The notes under the pieces are model-generated. The model was not told the origin of the DNA, searched no databases, and saw only the letters and a program-made list of their open reading frames with translations. A stretch of DNA of 64,000 nucleotides, from assembly GCF_000090795.2 (NCBI RefSeq), contig NW_003546597.1, positions 28,133 to 92,132 of the forward strand, in the 5' to 3' direction. Below are positions 27,301-40,200 of this stretch, in pieces. Source of the DNA: Amphimedon queenslandica (taxonomy: Eukaryota; Porifera; Demospongiae; Haplosclerida; Niphatidae). Positions within the stretch are counted from its first letter, which is position 1. Each line of letters begins with the position of its first letter. The position numbers and the translations under genes are program-made.

Positions 27301-30300
27301 AGAGAAATAAGTTGGACCGGCTGATGTGTACCTTGCTACCTTCCAGACCAGCTCTGAAGGAGGAGAGAAAGATGGAACATACATGATACATGTATAGCTA
27401 AAGTCTATTCACTTTCACCTGACCCCTGGCTTTTTTCAATTAATAAATAACTACGTCACATCCGCATTCTTTACGTATTTGTGGTTTTGGAATTGTTTTT
27501 GTTGCATGGAAGGGATGCAGATAAGTAGCAGCTGAATTTATTCTGGCTGTTCTAGCTGCATAATTGCGGTCAAAGGTATGTCATTGAGTTTATACAGGGA
27601 CATCCAAAAAAGGCTAAGGCCTTATCATTTTGACCCGATCTTTTTATCTAAAGGACGGGAAGGACCTAGTGATTCTAATGGTGCAAACAAAATTTCTAAA
27701 TTCTATGTTTATCAAAAGTTATAACAAAAAATCAATAGGTCAGGTGAAACTGAATAGACTTTAGTACGTCATTATACATGTACATGTAAATGTATGAGGG
27801 GATGAGGTAAAGATATGCCATATACGTGTAGCTTTTTATTTTGGTGGCACTTTATTTTTGCTATTTTGCTGTATCATATGCATTGATGATTGGCAATTTT
27901 AGTATTGGCGATTCCGCTTGCACACTGCCAATCGCCAAAATAAAAATCCATCAAATGAAATAATCACATACCATCGGAGTATTTGTCATTGAAGCAATTA
28001 TTAAAGTAATGAAGTGAAGGAGGATTCGTTTTAGAACTTACAGCACTAATAAGAACTCTGAGAGAGAAAGAGAAAAATTAAACTCTATTATACAGTACAT
28101 GAATGATATTCTTTTTATTATTTTAGTGGCTGTTGAAATCAGCTCAAACATTAAGTTAATAATCATACTTTGGATACTCTATGTCTTTCAGTCTCTTGTC
28201 TTTAAATTGAGCCTTTAACATTTTCTCAAGAGCATCAGTTCTCTTAGCAATGGAGAGTACTCCTCCAGCAAAAACCTCTTCTCTCAGTTGAAAATATAAC
28301 TGTCTCACTTCACCTAGTGACACACCCACTGAGAGAAATAGAAATAAAATAAAATAAAAATAAAACAAGTGTACACACAATTGCATTATATTGTATATTA
28401 AAATATTAAAATACAATATGAATTACACGTAGGTTTAGATCATTAGTATTTAGATTATTTTTGCAAAAATTGAGTCACATGAACCCTCAAAATTAAAAAA
28501 AATTGATTTGCCCATAAGCCAAAATCCTTAATTTCTACTACAAACTATTACAACAATATAAAATAATAGATTTTGTTTTAAGTACAAGTAATGCTGCATT
28601 TACACTACAGAAGTGGGCCAAACCGTGCTGAACCAGGCTGAGCTAGCCCTGCTGTACTAACCATGCTGGCCTGGTTTGGCCCAGCTCACTTCAGCTCAGT
28701 TTGGTTACTGTTTACACTATCAAATGAAACTGTGCTGGCCCACTTTTAAAGAAGCTAGTGTAAACACAGTATGAGTCACTTACAATACACTAGTGCTAAT
28801 GCTATTATTCCTCCAGTGCTGGTCCCAATTATCCAGTCAAATAGTTCAGTTATCTTTCTTCCGGTCAAACTCTCGATGAACATCAATATCTCAATCTGTA
28901 TCAGCCCTCTGATTCCTCCGCCATCAAGAAAAAGCATCCTTGACCCCGCACCTTTCTTAAATTCTAGCGTCGACTTGTACTTGTTGATACGGCAGAGCTG
29001 AATCTGTCTCGCAGTGAGAGGATCTAAGAACGTCCCGTTATGATCGACCTGACCAGGTGGAAGAGTCACTTCTGTGTTTATGGAGAACTGGAGGCTTTGT
29101 TTTTCAAGCATCTCTTCCAGTTTAAAAACAAACGCAGTGATTCTCCTCTTGTCAAGGTACGAGCCTAACTGGATGCACTCTTCAATTTCGTAGCTCTCAT
29201 TCACAAGCGAGTTTAGCGATTCGTTGCGTGGGCGTGGCTTTCTTGATGAGCTCCGCCCACCTGGGAGGGCGTGTAGTTGAGAGAAGAGCTCGTGTAGAGC
29301 GTCGAAACTGCTTGAGTCAGGTCTCTGGACGTGAGACATGATCAAGTCGAGCGGAGTCTGCCCGTTGTTGTTAGAACAATTAATATCAGCACCAAAAGCA
29401 ACAAGAGCCTTAATACACCACTCATCATTTAACTGGGAGGAAGAGGGAGAGAGAGAGTGGAAAATAAAATACATTTTAATTATAAAGAGAACACTATATA
29501 CATGTCACATGGAATATTGTTTACAAATTAGTGTTACCAATTTATCATAATACTGTAAATGTACATTGTATTTCATGGGTGTAAAATTTTGCAATTTGGT
29601 ATTCATGAATAAAAATCTTTGCAATTTTAAATGTAATTACTATACCAGCATGTACTATAATCAGCATGCTATTGTGCAAATTTTTCTATAATGCAAAAAC
29701 TGCAAAACATATGGCACATACATGTTTTAGATCAGTACTATAATATGTACATGTATATCGTAAATGTACCTTTGTAGCTACATGTAAAGGAGTGTCTCCA
29801 TTATTATCCTCTTTGTTAATATCCAACAGTTTCACATTACAATGAACTAATAATCCCAGTAACAGATCCAGTCTATCATCACGACTACTCTTTATGTAAC
29901 AGTGGAGGGGAGTGTCCCCATACTCATTAGGGACGCTCACTTTTTCACCCTCCTTGTTGAGATGCTTTGATATAAGAGTCTGGAAGAGAGAGAGACAGAC
30001 AAAAAGTGTTCAATCATGTAAATAATTTTTACTTACAGAGATGTTTTTAGGATAATAAATATCGTGCTTGTCTCCCCTGAATAAAGTAGAAAACTACAAA
30101 AATTACAAATAATATTATAACAAAAATAAATAAATAAATGAATAATCTTTACTCACAAATGATGGTTTCCTTGCTGGTGGCTGTTGCTGTTCCTTCTGCA
30201 TAAGCTTGTCATACTCTGCTGGATCCATTGGGTGCCAGTTAAGGGTCTCCTCTACTCCCTAGACGAAACATATAATAGTCCTTTTGCCAGAAAAATTACA

Positions 30301-32285
30301 TGTACAATTTGTATTTTCCTCCTAAAATTTTAAATACTTTATTAAATAAAGGGGAAATACTTTTTCTTTGCAAATTTCCTGGGCAAACTTTCCACGAAAA
30401 TAATTTTGTCATGGCAAATTTTACAGTATGTCATTTTTCTAAAAGGATAGAGCTGTTCGTGTTTTTTTTTCAAAAACTCGCCCCACTTTACCCTACCCCT
30501 CCTTACAGTGCTAATGAAAGGTGGAGAGAAGCTGTTGCGTGAGTTAGCAGAAGACGCTGTATTACTTCTCACTGTATCACTTTTCACTGTATCACTTTTC
30601 ACTGTATCACTTTTCACTGTATCGCTTCTCTTCTTCTTAGGGCTGCCAGGACTGTGCTTTGTCTGTCCCTTTGGCTCCTCCTCAGTCACCAGACACCTCC
30701 CAAGGGACAATACCAGTGCGTTTTGGTCTTCGCTATTGCTACGCCGGTGGGTTTTTGAGTTTGGGGGCGTGGTCGAGGGTTTCTTGGGAGTCGGAGTCGT
30801 GTTGAAGAAAGGAGTGTGGTTTTTCTTGGGAGAAGAGGAGGGATGAGGAGGAGAGAAAGAGCCAAGAACCTGGGGGGACTACACAAAATATAAAATATTG
30901 AGTACATGTGTACATGTATACACAAACAACATACCAGTGTATCATAAACTCCAGTCTCCATTAACTGCAAAATAAAATGAATAAATGAATGAATAATAAT
31001 AATAATAATTGCATAGCTATTGTATGGTTTGTAATAGATAATACATGTACATGTAGATAATATTTCTTACCCAATTCTTGTTCAATGGTGATGACGAGAG
31101 TTTTTCAGCAAGACCACTTTGAGGCACCTTTAGTGAACTAGGGCCGTCTGGAGCCCCCACGCCATTTAAAAGATTCTCCTCTTTCTCCTTTTCAGTAAAA
31201 GAGGGCGGAGCAATGGAACGAGGCGGAGATTTCACCGCCACACGTGAGAAATTCCTCGGCTCCATAGAATATTCAAACTCACTTCTCACGCTAGCAGGAC
31301 TGAGTCTAGTACCAGCACTACTCATGTATCTATAGGTACGGATTGGGGAGGGAGACGTAGACCGACGATTAATGGCTACCTTTCTCTTGTCAGTTTGCTG
31401 CCCTTTTCTTGATGGCGAAAGGTCTACTTTAGAATTGGTGTCCAAGATACCGTGAAAACTTGACTCCAGTGATGTCTCAAGGTCAGCTAAGCGATTGGTT
31501 ACTTCTGAAGGCACTAGTAAATTACTGTCTATAGGAGGGGTCTGTTCAACCAGCGGCTGATCGGTTAGTTTCGTAGAGTACGGCCTATATCTTTGAGAAT
31601 TAGGAAATAATAGAGGAGCTGGTTCTTTAGAACCCTCTACAGACATAGAATACGCTGATTGTGGGCGTGGCCTAGCCCTCGGAGGTTTTTTAGGCGGAGT
31701 CTTGGGAGAGGGAGAGAATCCTAAAGTAGCTGGTATAGAAGGAGCAACGACGACACGAGCTGGAGGATCAGGTACGGTTGAAGAAGAAGGAGGGCACTCA
31801 TGTACATCACGAGTTGTAAGTATAAGAGGAGTATCGTTAATATGGGCAGTACCATTAGTTAAAATAGCAGTAGCACCAGTTGAATCGGTGGTGTCGCCAT
31901 TTAAATGAGTGGTATCACCAGTTGAGTGAGCCTTGGTAAGAGTGTGTCCTTTAGGTGATTCAGTGCTTCCCTTGGTATGTGGTTTTAAAATATCATCATC
32001 CGAAGGACTACGTGCAGGTTTCTTGCATGTATTTGGACTTGCGAAAAAACTAGGCGGCTTCTGTATCTGAAAATAAGGAGATATGCTTCCTTCGCTGCCG
32101 CTAGAAAGTTTCTTTTTGCTACTTCGCCTGCACTTCTTGGGAGATGAGGAAGAGCTTGTGTTCTCTGAATTTTGTGCGTCGTGAGAGAGAGGAGGGGGAG
32201 AGTGGTCTGGAGTATGACCATGTGATGACCTGTCTGACATTCTGTGTGCTTTCTTTGGAGAATCAAATATTTGAGGATAAAACAT
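24369..32285 (-). CDS. PLA2G6-like: Calcium-independent phospholipase A2 (ankyrin-patatin, PLA2G6-like), catalytically intact
   Basis: Thirteen coding exons join in frame to 1145 residues: 32285-31071, 30964-30935, 30878-30507, 30258-30157, 30093-30037, 29979-29770, 29432-28784, 28328-28169, 28057-27972, 27353-27211, 25674-25516, 24740-24618, 24500-24369. About 540 N-terminal residues are disordered and Ser/Pro/Lys-rich, with a five-residue repeat (SDTVK). Ankyrin-type repeats follow (YGDTPLH, NGDTPLHVA, ALVAFGADINCSNNNGQTPLD). The patatin domain has the oxyanion loop DGGGIRG, nucleophile elbow GTSTGG and the DGG of VDGGVLANNP (catalytic Asp). The C-terminal exon (VLIDMIIQTKTYL) resembles the helical end of PLA2G6. 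Family members cleave membrane phospholipids at sn-2 without calcium. The long N-terminus is unlike vertebrate PLA2G6. The ATG is 3 nt inside its exon; a 5' UTR exon lies upstream. Confidence 0.9.
24790..24885. mobile_element. Short palindromic MITE
   Basis: AAGCCAGGCATACACTAGGC at the left is inverted, with one mismatch, at the right, giving arms of about 30 bp that end in GCAACATGTTGC. It lies in an intron of the PLA2G6-like gene, directly beside the larger fold-back element at 24892. Confidence 0.75.
24892..25420. mobile_element. Fold-back element with inverted repeats of about 115 bp
   Basis: The left arm begins TTGTCACGAAATCTGTGACA and runs through CAGAGGAGGTA, GGTTGAACTTTGAGTAATAA and GCATTCCGTTGGTATCAC. 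The right arm (about 25305-25420) carries the same blocks inverted with scattered mismatches. There is no coding capacity in the loop. It is intronic in the PLA2G6-like gene. Confidence 0.75.
25780..27130. repeat. Intronic tandem array with a 176-bp period
   Basis: The block GGGCTATAGCCTTGGGTATT starts at 26141, 26317, 26493 and 26668, a period of 175-176 bp. More diverged units extend left to about 25780 and right to about 27130, roughly seven in all, with one unit interrupted near 26843-26915. Each unit contains GGAATCACCTCAAACTTT and CATAAGGACATCAAT, which resemble the interior of the hAT-like MITE at 21697-22215. The array lies between the exons ending at 25674 and 27211. Confidence 0.85.
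28591..28771. mobile_element. MITE-like inverted repeat in a PLA2G6-like intron
   Basis: TGCTGCATTTACACTA...AAGTGGGCCA at the left matches inverted TGGCCCACTT...TAGTGTAAACACAG at the right, with a small gap. The interior repeats GGCCTGGTTTGGCCCAG-like words. It ends just before the donor of the exon at 28784. Confidence 0.65.
30567..30630 (-). repeat. 15-bp coding minisatellite (SDTVK repeats)
   Basis: Four to five copies of a 15-bp unit (ACTGTATCACTTTTC on plus) begin at 30571, 30586, 30601 and 30616. The length is a multiple of three, so copy-number change keeps frame. It encodes SDTVK repeats in the disordered N-terminus of the phospholipase. Confidence 0.9.
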
Positions 32286-32302
32286 GCCCTAAAAAAGAGA
32301 TA

Positions 32303-32313
32303 GTGAGAGAGAG

Positions 32314-32352
<39 letters not shown>

Positions 32353-32405
32353 AGGGAGAGAGAGAGGGAGAGTGTGTGTGTGTGTGTGAGAGAGAGTGAG
32401 AGTGA
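32303..32405. repeat. (GA)n/(GT)n simple repeat upstream of the phospholipase start exon
   Basis: GAGA tracts and a GTGTGT run occupy intron 1 just upstream of the acceptor at 32289-32290 (minus strand), acting as its pyrimidine tract. Confidence 0.85.
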
Positions 32406-33538
32406 GAGAATAAAGGGGAAAGAAAGGGAGAGGGAGAAAAGGAGGAGCACACAAAAACAAAACATAAAAATAGAGTAAACAATACTAATTCATTAGAAAA
32501 ACAAAACACAGCACTTGACAATTAGCACAATCATTACTACTAAACTATAGCATAAATACTACAGTCCAGCATAACTTAATGTCATTACAATAATTAAAAT
32601 ACTACACATCTCTATTAAACCCACTAAGTAAAAACTACCATAAATTATCCTTAATTTCTATAACAGGCCAAACATGTATGACTTTTATAAATATGTACAA
32701 CGTATATCATCTCCTGAAATAAATTTATTATACATGTACATCAAGAGCATAACCCCCCCCCATCATGTACTCTTGTGTATAATTACATGTACATGTACAT
32801 TTGCACATGTAGTTCACAGGAGTAAATTGTCCACTGATGTTTATCTAAATTTATTGGCTCGTTGTCAATAAAAAACACAAAAACAGGACCAATGTACACA
32901 TGTATGACTGAAGTGTTTCAAAACACACTCTCTCTCTATCTATCAACCTACAACATACCTACATGTACATACATGTACATGTACATACCAGTACATGTAC
33001 ATACCAGTACATGTATGCACATGCTGTACATACCTATAATATACCAATGATACATGCAAGTGCGCTACACGTATGTACAGGTACATCTACATGTACACGT
33101 GCATCTGCCTACCGAACAATCATCTGATTACAAACAGTTATTTTCATATGCTTGATGCATTGCTGATAACGAAATAATACACTAACTAATAAACTCACTT
33201 ATACTCTTGGGTCATGTGAGCCATTGTTTGCATTATATATATAAAGTACATGCACCATTAACTGTACAACAATACTTAATAATATTGTAAATAAAGAGCT
33301 CTCCTTCCATTCTTTCATCAAAGCTCTCTATAGCAATACAGCCAAAAAGTTGTGTTATACTCTTTTGTTTAGAATTATGCCAGACTACAAGCTTGTACCC
33401 AAAGCACACGTCAATTATACACCATGTTAACAGGTACAATAACAGAATAGTGACATCAAAAGTGTTTAAATGCCAGTAATTGTACAATTGGCGGATAGAA
33501 TTTCACACACAGACCCGAGTACTAATATAGTGACTCAC

Positions 33539-33650
33539 CTGCTAGGCAGGGCCTTGTTTGCGAATGCTGGGTGTTGAGTGAAGGGCTAAAGGCAGCAGCA
33601 GAACGTTAGAAAAGTGCACACATTTCTTCTCTCTGGGCTACAGGTACATA
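33539..33650 (-). other. Probable 5' UTR exon of the PLA2G6-like gene
   Basis: On the minus strand CCTAGCAG|GTGAGTCA forms a strong donor ending at 33539. The coding exon has its acceptor (TTTTTTAG) at 32289-32290, giving a first intron of about 1.25 kb that is rich in TACATG repeats. The upstream limit of the exon is not visible. The exon lies about 180 bp downstream of the next minus-strand gene's stop codon. Confidence 0.55.
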
Positions 33651-33826
33651 ATTGATTAAGTTTATGGGCGTGGAATAAACAATAATAATAATTGCGTCAT
33701 TCATTTAATTAACGAGCCACGCCCTTCATTAATGTATCTACACAATGTAAAATTAAATATTTTCAAGGAATATAATATGCATTGCTTTGTTAGGCAATGT
33801 TATGTTATATATAAGAGATTATTGCT

Positions 33827-36147
33827 TTATTGTTGTTTGTCTGGTGTGGTAGTTCTCTTTTCTCCTTTCCATGCCTTCATCCGGTCAATCTGATGTGCTA
33901 TGTTCATCTCTTGTTCTTTAAGTTTTAGCAGTAGCTCTGTCTTCATGCCAGACACATGACCCTTAAAAAGACACAGTATTAATAATAATAATAATAGACA
34001 CAATAATTTGCATTCATTTTCGTACCAGTACTAATGGCCCTAAAACAGTCTTCAACTCTTCTTGATCAACTTTCTCGTCATCTTCAAAAGAGTCATTTAA
34101 ATCACCATACAACTTTCCTAGTTTATCCTTCTCCTCTGATAATGAAGACTCCTTCTCTGAGATCAATTGATTCTTTTGCAGTTCATACTGAGTATCAACA
34201 CAAGCAACTCTCTCCTTCCTATGCCATTCTTCCTCTGTAGTCCCTTCAGTAAGAGGAGGAAGGAGAGATGAGGAATAGAGGGTAAGTTCAAGGTAGGTCA
34301 TGTCTCTCTCTTGTTCTTCATTCATCAGGTAGTGGTAGAGGTTAGGTTGAAGGAGGAGTGTTTGTATGAGGTATTGAGTGGTTACTTGTTGGCCATGATG
34401 TGTAGTGAACGAGGCTGAGAGACTTTGAAGCAAAGACTTTAAATCCTCCTCTAATTCACAAAATTCATCTAGAACAATAAACAATATAAGAATAATAATA
34501 AATTAATAATAATGAATCAATGTATCTACAGTTAGTGTACTTGCACATTATATGCATGTAACAGTTGATCAAAAATGTGATTAAATGTAAATATTTGATT
34601 TAGCGCAAAAAATACCTCAAAAATTTTCTTATGATGCTTATTTGAACATAGAAACACTAAAATGCCATTGCCAAAATCTATACAGTATAATTCTAATTAA
34701 AGTGCACTTCACATAAAGGAAGACACAGAAACCAATCAACAACATTACAGAGAACAAAACATTGTAAATTACTATAATTTATACTCTGTATTCCCCCAAT
34801 AGACAGTTATTTGGATTGACTGTGTCTAGACAATCCAATGATGTCAAATGACAGCTCACATTACAGCACAAATACTATTGGCAATATCTGGAGGAGCTTT
34901 AAAAATTCATTAAAAATCCAATTTTGATTAGAATCAACTCAAGCTTTCTATTCAACATAAAGACATGTATATGCATCGGAAAAAAATTTAAAAGACATTC
35001 TCTCCTTTTCAATATGGAAAAATTTCGCCCAAGACTGTGTATTATAGTACAGAGACTTTCACCCAATTTTAGAGCAGCTTTTAAAATTAAATTTGTAAAA
35101 AAATCCAAATTTTAATCGGAATCAGCTCAAATTTTCTATGCAATATACGAACATGTATGCATATACATGTTCGTATATTGCATAGAAAATATGCATCAGA
35201 AAAATTATAAAAATGCTCTTTTAGCCATTTTTGACTAAATGCCTCGCTCTATATTGGTATTTTATACCAACTTTAAATTCATAGAAAAATTTAATTTTGA
35301 TCAAAACCAGCTAAGTAACATATTGCTACATAACATACTTATTATACATGTACTTTTAGCAATTAGTATGTGGTTAGAATACCTAGAACAGAGCTAATAC
35401 TTCCACATAATTCAATTATCTAAACCCTAAACCCTGAATCCTAACTAATACTATTTGTACATGCACTTAAGTTAGCATGAGAGGAAACTGTAGTATGAAT
35501 GCTTGAAATCATAGCTATGTGAGTAAATCAAGCCATGCATTCACAATTAAGAGCATTACTAGGTAAGCAGTGAATCACTAGTAATCTTTAACTCCACCAT
35601 TAAATCATTAATCCTATAGCTACAAGTACAATGTACATGTACAAATAGTACAACAAATGATACCCTGTTTGAAGTAGATGCATGTACATGTATATAAAAA
35701 ACATTTGAGGTATATAGTGATTCTATTCATAAAAATATAACACCTAATACCATAAAACTATTAAAATATAACCCGCATAAAACAATTCGGTATGATCTAC
35801 ATGTATTATATATAGATTATAGTTTCACCTTTATTTTTTATCCACTCCAGCCCCTCAAGTAGAGATTGTACTAATAAAATGGTGTCCGTTTGATTGAGTC
35901 CCTTCATTGTAGCATGGTACAATGCTTCATGGATCAGTTCAGCTATTATTGGTTCTCTCTCGTACTCGCCATCAGTTGTTGTTCCTTTTTCTCTTTGCTG
36001 ATGCCCAGTGGATAAAAGAAAAGCGAACAATGACTCTTTTAATTCGTTCCTTTCTCTGTCAATAGCATTGCTTTTAGCTGCAGAAATGTAAAGTTCCGAG
36101 AGGCTTTTAAACGAGTCACTCAAAACGTACTCTTTAAAAGTCGCCAT
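33827..36147 (-). CDS. C8orf74: C8orf74-like protein (DUF4508-type), function unknown
   Basis: Three exons (36147-35829 phase 1, 34468-34026 phase 0, 33961-33827) give 298 residues; vertebrate C8orf74 is of very similar length. The middle carries the most family-like stretch: LYHYLMNEEQERDMTYLELT, then LLPPLTEGTTEEEWHRKERVA, compared with the remembered LYQYVL...DLTVAHLEV...PLPLAEGMDRDLWIHEQQVA. The rest is helical, with acidic, coiled-coil-prone segments (residues ~185-245) and a basic tail. No enzyme motif is present. Vertebrate members are testis-enriched and uncharacterised, so no role is proposed. An in-frame ATG nine codons upstream (36174) is possible; 36147 (MATFKEYV) is preferred. 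AATAAA overlaps the stop codon. The family call comes from memory of one sequence. Confidence 0.6.
35131..35190. repeat. Perfect 60-bp palindrome (28-bp arms, 4-nt loop)
   Basis: ATTTTCTATGCAATATACGA starts the left arm and is exactly inverted at the right (…TCGTATATTGCATAGAAAAT). It lies within a copy of the dispersed repeat family (34870-35340) inside intron 1 of the C8orf74-like gene. Confidence 0.9.
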
Positions 36148-37282
36148 TTTAAAATTATGACCACGCCCAATCACAAAATACCATCACGTGATGATAATAA
36201 AATTTACCGCCAAAATCAGCGGGTTTAGATTCATTAATTATAATTTATAAACCTAGAGGAATTCACCTTTTAAAAGTGAGTTGAACTTGATTTCAAACTA
36301 AAAATAGTATCTTTTAGAATGAAATTTATTGAAGATACTGAAAAATAAGAAATTTAATGAAATTTAATAATGAAATTTAAGTGAAATAATGAAATTTATT
36401 GAAATACTTGACAGAGGATATATACTAAAAAATAATGAAATTTAATGAAACTTAATACTAAAATAATGAAATTTATTGAAATGCCTGACAGAGTACGAGA
36501 GTAGATTCCAATCTACTCTCCAATCTACTCTCGTACTCTGTCAGGTATTCCATTATCAAGTTACGTCAAATTTAAAATAGTTACTGATGCAACGAAAGGA
36601 AAGATGTGAATTAAAATACATGCGTAAATACATGAGATGTAGTACATGTGCATGCATTAATTTTATTTTTATTACAGGAGTTTATAGAAATATTCTAGAT
36701 GTTTAAGAGACAATCCTGATACTTTTAGCAGCTGCAAGTGCATGAAGTATGTTGTCTCAGACACAATGGAGTATTTTATGCCATGCAAATGGACACACTA
36801 TATTTTTGTGCATTTACAGCTCAAGCCTGAATGTGAAAGAATAGCTAGGTGTTCCTTTAGGCACACCTTTCTGCAAATTTCAGCATGGTACGGCTTCCTT
36901 TTGCATAAAAAGGGGAGGAGGTTAATTTGAGTATACACAAGTCATTTTGACAGTTATTTTTACTGAAAAGCAGCAGTGTGAAGAGAAGAAACAGACTTAC
37001 AATTGAGGAGTAAATAAAATGAGGTAGGCGCAGCATGTTCTACACGTGTTAGAACAGTCTCTATGACTATGCCAGCGTGTGCTTGTTGATAGCCTGTAGC
37101 TTTATAGACTGTTTATGTTGGATAATGTGTTTATGTACTCAAATAGCCTAGCGAGGAAGTCAACTTGGCTGACTGCCTACTGTCTCTTAGGACTATATAA
37201 ATAAGAATTTAATATTCGAAATAGAATAGGAAGGGGGCTGGGGAATGTAACAGAGCTAGCCAAGGCTACAGCAACAGCAGAC
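36148..37282. promoter_or_regulatory. Divergent intergenic region, C8orf74-like / pseudo-lipase gene
   Basis: Two genes diverge from this 1.1-kb stretch. It contains short direct repeats of AATGAAATTTA/TGAAA (36325-36480), a hairpin (36484-36545), and a GC-richer block near 37220-37280 ahead of the plus-strand start. No further gene is visible. Confidence 0.45.
36484..36545. repeat. Inverted repeat with 24-bp perfect arms
   Basis: CCTGACAGAGTACGAGAGTA at the left is exactly inverted at the right (…CTCGTACTCTGTCAGG), separated by a 14-nt spacer that itself repeats AATCTACTCTC. It is flanked by a direct-repeat tract with TGACAGAG at 36409 and 36486. Confidence 0.85.
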
Positions 37283-40200
37283 ATGTTATCTTCTTCTCCT
37301 TTTTCTAGCTCTCCTCCGGCACACAGAAACTCTACCCCTTCCATTAGCAGAAGTAGCTTTATGAGTCGTTGGTGCCCTACCCGAGGCTCTCCTTTAGCGT
37401 TATCCTCTCAAGTCTCCCCAGGATCTTCTTCCACTAGGAGGGCTCGCTCTGGCAAGCGTCCCAGGTCGAGACCACCCGGTTTTGAGGAGGAAGAAATCGA
37501 TGACGACGGTGAAAGTTTGCCTACAGTGACTGATACTATCACAACAGTTACTACGACTTCTACTAGAGACAGTAGAACTATCAATGGTGATGAGGGCTCT
37601 CACGTCATCTCTTCTTCCTTTGTAATGATCCAAGAAGAGAATCAATACAATGAAGCTTTGATTGATGAAGCAACATGCGCCCTACCTGATCCTCCTAGAA
37701 GGGTCAGTCGGAGAATGGAAGAAGTGGCTTGCTACAATTCTCCACTTCACAAGCCGAGGAATGCAAAGGTACAAAGAGACACAGTGTATGTGTAATCTAT
37801 GTGTGTGGTTAACATCCACTCTCGCTAATTTTGTATGTCTTTATGACATTTTCACTTGTTGCCAGCCCCTTTCTTTCATAATACATGATGTGATACTCAT
37901 TCATTGTTTACATTATTATATTTCCTTTATTATCTATTCCTGGCTCCTCCTCTTTAGTCTCTCCCTCTCATTTCTTTCCTCTCTTTAGCCTTTCTATACA
38001 TGTACTGTATGTGATATGATCTTGTCATTCTTACTATAATTCACCTTGTCTTTATAGAATAGCTAATTGTAGATTAACCCTTCCCCCTCTCCAACCCGCC
38101 TTTCTCAAGTATAATTTTTTGGTTCCCTTTTTCGTTTTCTACAATGGCACATGTAAATGTATCTTGAGTTACCGCTATTCTAAACTTCTTTTCTATTAAT
38201 TTATGATAAATCTCGTAATCATTATGCATGGATTTCCTATTTAATGTCCCAGTTTTGTTTATTCCTTATAATGAGTCGTGCTAATGAAGCTCGTTTTGTT
38301 TCTTATCACTAATGGGTGTCGTATTTGAAGACTTTACGAATAGAAATAGTGCAAAAACCAACAATTAAGTGGTATGTGTGGGTTTAAACAAATTGGGCAC
38401 TGAATGTTTGAGTGTATTGCCACTGCATAACAGAACCCATTCAAGTCAGGTATTGTGTCCCTCTCCCATAGCAGCTGTTTGTTATACATGTAGATATAGT
38501 TTGTGGTTATGCTCTACTATTGTTAGTTAAGATTATCTGTCCAGTCTCAGCATAATGTGTGAGGTCTTCTCCCTCTCTCTCTCTCTCTCTATCTACTCTC
38601 TTTCCTTTTCTCCTCTTACCTTTTAATCTTTTCCCTGTGGATTTAAGTATACATATTTAATCACTGTATCTGTATACTTTCAGTCTTTTGGTAAGAGTAA
38701 CTTTATAGTAGAGCCACAGTGACATTGAAACTGTATTACAGTAGGACAGAGTGCACATTGTATCTGCATATGTACATGTACATACGTGTACATGTATTAT
38801 GTTAAAAGGTTTTGTGCCCAGAGACTCAAGTGTTTAGACAAGTTGCACAATTTTGCATCATAAGGAGTGTGCACATGTACATTATGTACATGTACATGTA
38901 CGTGTAGTATGAGAGGCCTGTATTGGTAATATCTTACTGTAGTATCTATAGTAAAGGGGATATGACTTTCTCATGATTTGGAAACCATACCTATTGTTTA
39001 TTTGAGTCCTTATAGGATACATGAAGGAGGGAACTGTGGTTTTACTGATTATTAGATACAATGTACCGTTAATAGTACATATTGTATCTATTCCTGAGTA
39101 TCCTCTATTGTATTGTACTGTAGTAGTATTAAACATGTGTCTTGCATGTGCTGGTACACTTTGTTGGGTTTATGGTGGCATACTTTGGTTAAGAAAATTG
39201 AATTATTGCTAATTAATTATAAGGAAGTTTTCTTGAATGTATTTAGCATTTTATTTTGTTATTTTAAACCCTGGGACTATTCTTTCTTTATTTACCAATG
39301 ACAGAGAGGGATAGAGATGGTCCTCCCTGATGTTTTGGGTAGCGTAGTAACCCTCCCTCTGTTTTCATTGTTTTCCTCGCTTGTTTAACATTTGTGAGCT
39401 ATTTGATGCTTTCTGTTGTGTCTTGGATATTTGTAAGATTAGCATGTGCTTAGCATGAGCAATGCATGTGTAGAGCAGCCAGCAGCCAGCCAGTGAGTGA
39501 GTGGAGGATTGAATGGACAAGTTATGAGTGTTGTGGCTTTCAAATTGAATTTGGCACGACACACAGTAAACTAATATCTACAGTAAACCAATATCCTATC
39601 TTTATCATAATACGTGTAGTTACATCACTCTACTATTTCCTCTGTTTCTCTTTAGCATGTCCTCCATCTTTTACAAAGTGGCTATAATCCAAACCAGAGG
39701 GACGGATCCCATGATCGGTTGGCTCCGATACATTCGATCGTTCGCTCCAGTTTGAAGGATCGCTCAAAGTGTCTCGAGACTTTACTGGTCCATGGGGAAG
39801 TTGATGTCAATTGCCCTGACGCTCATAACATGACTGCTCTTCACTTTGCTGCTATGGTAAGTAATACAAAAGATTACATGTACATGTACATGTAAATTAA
39901 TACATAATAATATTGCATACATGTATGTACATGTACATGTACACATAGTTCAGTATACTGTTCTGTATTTTTATATATATACATGTACATGTATATTCAA
40001 TTGTACAGTAGTTTATTTGAATTTTCCTGACCAGCTGGTTTCAATAAAATATTTGTCAATTCAAGTTTCACTGATATGCATGGAGAGCTGACCCTAATAA
40101 TGTGTGTCTATGTACTGAAAGCAATCAGCGAGAGTATGAAAACTTTTATAATGATTATCATAACGATAACCATTACAATGTTTTTTATATTCCGTCATAA

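Noticed and set aside
30508-30846. 112-residue plus-strand frame
   Set aside because: Antisense of the phospholipase exon 30878-30507, which has matching splice phases and conserved neighbours.
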